Shown: one piece after another, positions 1 to 6,900 of the stretch
How the letters are laid out: every line of letters starts with the position of its first letter
Position numbering within the stretch: position 1 is the stretch's first letter
From: Diploptera punctata
Lineage: Eukaryota > Arthropoda > Insecta > Blattodea > Blaberidae
Reading direction: 5' to 3'
Assembly: GCA_030220185.1 (NCBI GenBank)
Contig: JASPKZ010004202.1
Coordinates: forward strand, 2,112,001-2,176,000
Length of the DNA: 64,000 bases
Notes under the pieces: generated by a model
The model's input: only the letters and a program-made list of their open reading frames with translations
The model's database searches: none
What the model was told of the DNA's origin: nothing
Made by a program: the position numbers and the translations under genes

Positions 1-530
1 TATCAATTCTTATTAACCAGAACGCTAGTTTAAAATTTTAGGATGTAAGAGACTGCCAAACTTTACCATCTTTCAGAAACAAATTGAAAATAAAATTATT
101 AACAGAAACAACTCACTAATATTACTTTTTAAAAATTAATAATGTGTTTTTTCATTATTTAATAAAAATAGTTTTAAGATTAGTCAATATATTTACCTAA
201 TGCCTCGTATAATAAGCGATAGATTAATTCATTATAGTTTATTACTTTCTTTGTATTTTTTCTTTCTTTTCTTTTTATGTATAGTAGATTTGAGCTGTTA
301 TTCCTTTCTGTATTCATTCTATCATTAGTTTAATTTTAATTGTATTTTATTTTATTGTATTATTAGACAATATTTTCATTATTGTTCAATTTGACAGATA
401 ATTAATTCTTTAGTATGACTATTATTGTAATTTTTTATATTTGTATGTAACATATGTTTGTCCTGGTGAGTGGAAGAGAAGGCCACATGGCCTTAACTCC
501 ACCAGGCTAAATAAAATCTATTCTAAATCT
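1..530 (+). mobile_element. LINE-J 3' end (non-LTR retrotransposon)
   Basis: This is the 3' part of a non-LTR element. The first ~140 bases match the end of a coding region also seen at 42.4 kb (FQKQIENKIINRN). A long AT-rich UTR follows, then a conserved box at ~463-508 that starts CCTGGTGAGTGG, contains AAGGCCACATGGCCTT and ends CCACCAGGCTAAATAAA. The same box occurs at 20.5, 29.7, 33.6 and 43.7 kb. The copy runs off the left edge. From 531 to 831 I see only AT-rich intronic sequence. Confidence 0.8.
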
Positions 531-831
531 ACTATTCAGAAGATCTGTTTGTGATAATTGACATTTGTATGTTAACTTATTTCAACTGTAAATTTGTCAG
601 GAAATATTCTGAATAATAATTTGTGAATTTACAATTATTCATTTGAATTATTAATTTTTATTATTTTGTGAATCTCAAAATTCTTCTGAATCATCTCTGC
701 ATGATTTATTAAGGATTTTACAAAAGCCTTTGTAATATAGCAGCCATGAAAATGTTAGCCAGACTTGTTCTTTTATACGGTGATAATTAAATAACGTAGA
801 ATCTCCACTTTTTTCCTTCTAATGTTGGCAG

Positions 832-937
832 GCTTACATCATAGAGCCATTCACATCCACAAGAAGCTAATGTTAAGATTTCCTGATGAACCTGAGCATG
901 CGAATCAACTGGCTGTTACTTACCTCATGATAAACAG
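832..937 (+). CDS. Asph: Asph exon (first one in window)
   Basis: Acceptor TTGGCAG at 831, donor AACAG|GTTTGT at 938. The exon begins with the last two bases of a codon and reads LHHRAIHIHKKLMLRF...NQLAVTYLMIN, the TPR-like segment upstream of the oxygenase domain. It ends in phase 2; the split AG|G codon is completed by the next exon. Confidence 0.85.
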
Positions 938-3900
938 GTTTGTAATAGATTTAATTTTTTTTTTGTGAAACATATACAAAATAATACTAAGGAAAATTGA
1001 CATTAGTAAATACAGCCTGTAAAAAAAATAGTGTGTATGAATTCATGAAATTAGGCCTTTTGGCCTGTTTTCACATCAAGTGGAATTTAATGAATCCTCC
1101 CATCTAGTAAATGGGCGTCCAACATTTCTATGTCCTATTGGTTTGTATTTTAGTAACAGCTGAGGGATTCTATCTGTAGGCATTCTCTTGACATGTTCAT
1201 ACCAGTTGTTTCTCATGTTGTCAATTCTATTTGTTAAATTAAAAATATTTAAGTCCTTCCTAATATCCTCACCTCTTTTCTTGTCCAAAATTGTCACACC
1301 TGCTACTGAACGTAGGAACTTCATTTCTGCAGTTTCTATTTTCCTTCTGTCTGAATGGTTAAGAATCCAATTTTCACTTGCATATGTTAAGACAGGCACT
1401 GCCATAATTTTGTAAAATTTTAGTTGTGTGCTCCTCAAAGTTTTATTATGCAAATTTCTAATTGGATTTTCTTCAATAACTCAAAAACTTTTAAGCCTAG
1501 AAGGATGAAACTTAAGTATAATATTACTTATTATGACATGAATGTGTGTACAAAAAATCAAGTACGTAGCTTAAAAATGTAGAAAATAGAAATTTCACCC
1601 ATCACCCCCCTTAATTGCCCTATTTGTGTCTGTTTAGGATGAAGGAAGCTAAACAAGTGCTAGAGACAACACTGATGCGTTGGCCAAATAATGGATTTGC
1701 TCAAGTTCATTATGGCTTTATTCTAAAAACCAACGATAATAACTACACGGCAGCTGTCAATTATCTGTCTCAAGGTATTTCTTCAAGAGAGCCAGGCACT
1801 GTGGATGGACGTTTCTTCTTTCAGTTGGGTGATGCTCTCACTCGACTTGGTCGTCATGAAGAAGCTGTAGAGGTAGATAACTACATTATTTTGAAAAGAA
1901 AAATTAACGCTGTTAATAAATTAATGTTTTTATTACCTCACCTCATATCCTTTTTCTTCTAGACTGCAGTTTTGGAGCTTATCTCCATCATCAGTAGCCT
2001 CTGGTCAACCGGTGTTATGTTGTTTCTTGGCGGTTTTCTTTTTACTTCTATCAGTGGACCGATGAACCTCTGGATCAGGTCAAAATTTGCTTGTGTTTAG
2101 AAATTCATGAGTTTATCTTTCTTGTTTTTTTGGATGTGGATTTTTTCCCAGATCGTGAGTTCTTTTTGTTTATCTGTGTGTTTGATTAGGCTAGCTTTTG
2201 TATCGATTAAATGTTTTTCAGACCAAGCATGGGTTGCTACAGCTGACTTGTCCACTTTACCCTTTTTTACATTTCTAAGGTGTTCTTTCAATCTAGTTTT
2301 TAAATTTCTTTTTGTTTTTCCTATGTAGATTTTGTCGCAATCCTTACATTTGATCTGATATATTCCTGATTTGTATTCTTCTTCAATTTTTTCATGTTTA
2401 AAAACTAGATGGAAAGAACACCTTAGAAATGTAAAAAAGGGTGAAGTGGACAAGTCAGCTATAGCAGTCCATGCTTGGTCTGAAAAACATTTAATCGATA
2501 CAAAAGCTAGCCTAATCAAATACACAGATAAACAAAAAAAAACTCACAGTCTGGGAAAAAATCCACATCCAAAAAAACAAGAAAGATAAACTCATGAAAT
2601 TTTGACCTGATCCAGAGGTTCATTGGTCCACCGATAGAAGTAAAAAGAAAACCGCCAAGAAACAACATAATACCGTGAAATTAAATGTTTCTTACCTCTC
2701 CTCATATTAATTACTAAGTTGATCGCGATTTCGAGACTATAACTGTCTCATCATCAGAACTTTGTTGGCGACTGGTGTTATGTCGATCGGAAGAAACTCT
2801 TCTTCTTCCCTCTGTTGGTGGACCGATGAACCTCTGGATCCCGCAAATTTTGACCTGATCCAGAGGTTCATCGGTCCACCAACAGAGGGAAGAAGAACAG
2901 TTTCTTCCGTTCGACATAACACCAGTCGCCAACAAAGTTCTGATGATGAGACAGTTATAGTCTCGAAATTGCGATCAACTTAGTAAATTAATATGAGGAG
3001 AGGTAAGAAACATTTAATTTCACCATAAATTAAACCTCATAGTGATTATTTCCTATAAAAGTTAAACATAACACCGGTCGGCCAGAGGTTACTGATGATG
3101 GAGATAACCTCTGAAACTGCAGTCTCGAAGAAAAAGGGTATGAGATGAGGTAATAAAAACATTAATTTAATTCTTAAATTAAACCTCATAGTGTTCCTTC
3201 CCTGTGAAAGTTAAATAAATGCTGTTAATGTTCAAATAGTGTACCGTTCATGTGAAAGAGTTTGAGGTTAAGTTATGTCTGACTTGATAAGTTGTTTGTT
3301 GTTTAGATATATGAGCGAGGGGTGAAAGAAGGTCTGTTCCTGTCCAAGTATCAACGTTCCTTGTATAATGTGAACCGGCTACAGGCACAACCCTGGTGGA
3401 CACCCAATGAAACAACATATCGTGAAAATTTTCAGTAAGTAAGATTCCATTCTTTGGTTTTCAGATTTCTTTTTGTTTTCCCTGTGTACATTTTATCACA
3501 ATATCCGCATTTAATTTGGTAAATTTTTTAGTCGTGTAATTACTGAAGATGTAATCACTAAGGTTACAGTGTAATTAGATATATATAAGATGAGGTAAAA
3601 ATAATTTTATTTTAAATTAAATCTCATAGTGATATTTTAACTTACAATACTGTTTAACTTTGCACTTGAAAAATATGAATCCTGAAACTATCTGGACTGA
3701 AAATTCTAGCCAGTAATTGCAAGAAAATTATCTATCGAGGAACGATAAATGCAAGGTTTTTTTCTCAAAGTTTAAATGTGATTAGTACAGGGACTATAGA
3801 AATTCAATGGTGAATCCAGGAAAAGGATAAATATGTAGGTAGGAAATAACACTATGAGGTTTATTTTAATTTTGTTGAGTTGTTTCTTGACTCACCTCAT

Positions 3901-6900
3901 ACTTCTTAACTCCCTCACAGATCCAGATTTCGTTACTGTATTTGTGACATTCTCAATGCTGTTCACGTTCACAACTGACGTCCAGTGGTCAGTCTGCAGG
4001 AGAGGAGACCATTGGACATCAGTTGTGAACATGAACAGCATTGAGAATGTCGCAAATACAGTGACAAAATCTAGATCTGCAAGGGAGTTAAGAAGTATGA
4101 GGCGAATCAAAAAAAAAAAAGAAAAAAGAATGACAAAATTGAGTTTCACTGTAATTGATTTTCTTTCTATTATAATGTTCGGATTTTTCTTTTTAAAATA
4201 CTTATCTGTTTTTCATAAGTTATCTATTTATTTTTGCTGTTTTCCCATGGTTCTTCTTCTTCTTCTTCCTTCCAAGTATTGGGCCAAGGCCTGTTACGAT
4301 CCTATAGAAAATTTTCCCTCTAGCATTTCATAGGACAGCCCAGAGATCTTCGTCCTCTTGGTATATAATTATAAACAGCTTTGGGGATCCGATTTGAACT
4401 CATTCTTTCAAGATGGTAATTTTAACAAATGCCACAGTGAAAAATGTGAAACATTGATTATTTGATTGTTATTTATGTATACTATTGCAGAAAGCTGCAG
4501 GATAATTGGCAACAAATTAGAGCTGAAGGGTTGGCAGTTTTAGCTGGCAAAGTGTTCAAAGATGAGGCTGAGAATCTCAAACAAGTTGGAAACTGGAAAC
4601 AATTTGAATTATATGCAAGAGGTATGTTTAACAATTAAAAATATATATATATACATTTAAAAATGAATAACATTGTACATTAAATTCTTTGATATCTGTT
4701 AATAAGAAACATTTAGTCCCAATTAACATACAGAGTGTCCCAAATTGATGTATACCCTCTTTGAAACTTTATTTCTCAGCGACGAAATGAGACAGAAATA
4801 CAATTTTTGTTGTGTATGATCCGCAAGGCACTGGAAAAGCATAGCAACACGTTCATCGATCTTCATGTGTTTTATAAACAACAATGGCGACGAGATTATC
4901 ATTCAATGAACGTAAGTAGATACTGAAGTGTTATTGGGAAGTGGTGATTGTTGTTGAAGTGCAACAACGTTGGATGGTTGAATTTGGGGCACCACCACCA
5001 CAAGGGTAACAATAACAAGAATCCGAGACAAGTTTGAAGACGATGCAACAGTGCTCTCGTTATCAGTCGGACGTCTCTTTCTTCCGCACCGACCTTTCAA
5101 CACATCTTGCATCGTTCCATCATCTTCAACCTTGTCTCAGATTCTTGTTATTGTTAGCCTTGTTGGTGGTGGTGTCCCAAATTCAACCATCCAACGTCGT
5201 TGCACTTCAACAACAATCACCACTTCCCAATAACACTTCAGTATCCACTTACTCTCATGTAATGATAATCTCGCCGCCATTGTTGTTTATAAAGACGTGA
5301 AGATCGATGAACATGTTGCTATGCTTTTCCACTGCCTTGTGGATCAAACACAACAAAACTTGTATTTCTGTCTCATTTCGTTGCTGAGAAATAAAGTTTC
5401 AAAGAGTGTATACATCAATTTGGGACACTCTGTATATTTAATGTGAAAAAATTATATTTTTAATGACTCACCTCATATAATTTCAAATTTCTTTGATACC
5501 GGTGGTTTCAGACAACATCTTGTCCCTCTTCAGTCATGGCTTCCACTGAAGAGGGACAAGATATTATCTGAAACTGCCGGTATCAAAGAAATTTGAAATT
5601 ATATGAGGTGGGTCGTTAAAAATATGTTCTCCACTCACTATTAATGATATAATCTCATAATGTTTACTTCCCAATATTAATTTAAATGTATTTTCTTACC
5701 TCTCCTCATACAAATCTTCTAAGTAGACTTAGAAGATTTGAGAGATAAGAAACATTTGATTTTACCGTAAATTTTTCTCTTCAAATATAATGCTAATATT
5801 GTTGTAGCATATAGCACTAAGAATATTTTTATAATGAATAAACTATTCTCCTGCACATCACTATAATAGTGGACAGAATATAATTATATTTTTGGTACAC
5901 ACAGTTAATGGAGAAAGCTGAGATTAACTTCACTTTTAACGATGAACCTTGAGCCAGTAACAAAACGGGCTGTAGTAGAAAGGTAAGGAGATTTTTGAAG
6001 TTCAATCAAATTTACACATAATTTTGAGTAATTAAACATAAACAGGAAGATAGTTTTATTATTAAAAAAATATTAATCAACAAGATATGACACTATCAGG
6101 TAAATATAGACAAAATTTAATCAGAAATTTTACACCTCTACCTCAGATATAAATTTTTTTAGGATTAAATTAAAATGTTTTATACCTCACCTCATATACA
6201 GTCTTGTAACTAGACTGGTTTCAAAACCTGGGCAGCTTCATCTTCGGTAATTTCTCGTCGACTGATGTTATGTTGATCAGAAGAACTGCTGCTTCCTCCC
6301 TCTGTTGGTGGACCGATAAACCTCCGGTTCAACTCAGAATCCGCTGGAGTTTCGAAGTTCATAAGTTTTTCTTTCTTGTCAAATTGTGCTCTCTCTTATC
6401 AAGGAACTGTCAACTATTGCATGCTGAAATCTACCTAGAAATTTCTTTCAGAAAAGCTTTGTGATATACAAAGGCCATATATAAAAAAAAAAAATCTGCC
6501 TTTTTAAATGCAAGGCACTAAAATCCAGTGCCAAATATCTTATTTAAACTATGGGGAAATAATACAACACCTGAGTTGGTAGATTGGATAACCCTCACTA
6601 CCTGCCTCACTTCACACCACTCTTATTCATGCAGGGAAACCATCTGCTCTACTTTGGGTTGACATTGCTGGATTCTGGCTTTGACTTTTTTGCCTTGCTT
6701 CAATATGGAAAGAGATTAATAGTGAGTGGAGAACATATTTTTAACGACTCACCTCATATCATTTCAAATTTCTTTGATACCGGCGGTTTCAGACAATAAA
6801 TTGTCCCTCTTCAGTCATGGCTTCCACTGATGAAATTCTCTGAGAGTCGTTAAAAATATGTTCTCCACTCACTATTAATGATATAACCTCATAATGTTTG

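Larger units (their letters stand above)
2676..3065. mobile_element. Nested Penelope-like foldback (PLE-2)
   Basis: This ~390-bp near-perfect inverted pair sits inside the right arm of PLE-1. The centre is at ~2850, where GATCC and GGATC face each other. Both arms encode LIQRFIGPPTEGRR and SSDDETVIVSKSRST. Both end in a hammerhead motif (2716-2762 minus; 2935-2981 plus). The interrupted host reads ...AACATAA before and AACATAACACC after, suggesting a short target duplication. Confidence 0.8.
1918..3220. mobile_element. Penelope-like foldback (outer element, PLE-1)
   Basis: Two inverted Penelope-like tails form this element, flanked by a 9-bp target duplication GCTGTTAAT (1909-1917 and 3221-3229). 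The left arm reads on the minus strand and the right arm on the plus strand; the centre is at ~2395-2400. Both arms encode GIY-YIG endonuclease remnants, then the tail coding end (QRFIGPP). Next come a hammerhead-like motif and the end ATATGAGGTGAGGTA. A second foldback (2676-3065) is nested in the right arm. It lies in Asph intron 2. Confidence 0.85.

Noticed and set aside
3854..4333. 159-residue open frame
   Set aside because: It runs through a Penelope inverted repeat and then a LINE-E antisense fragment; the open frame is chance.
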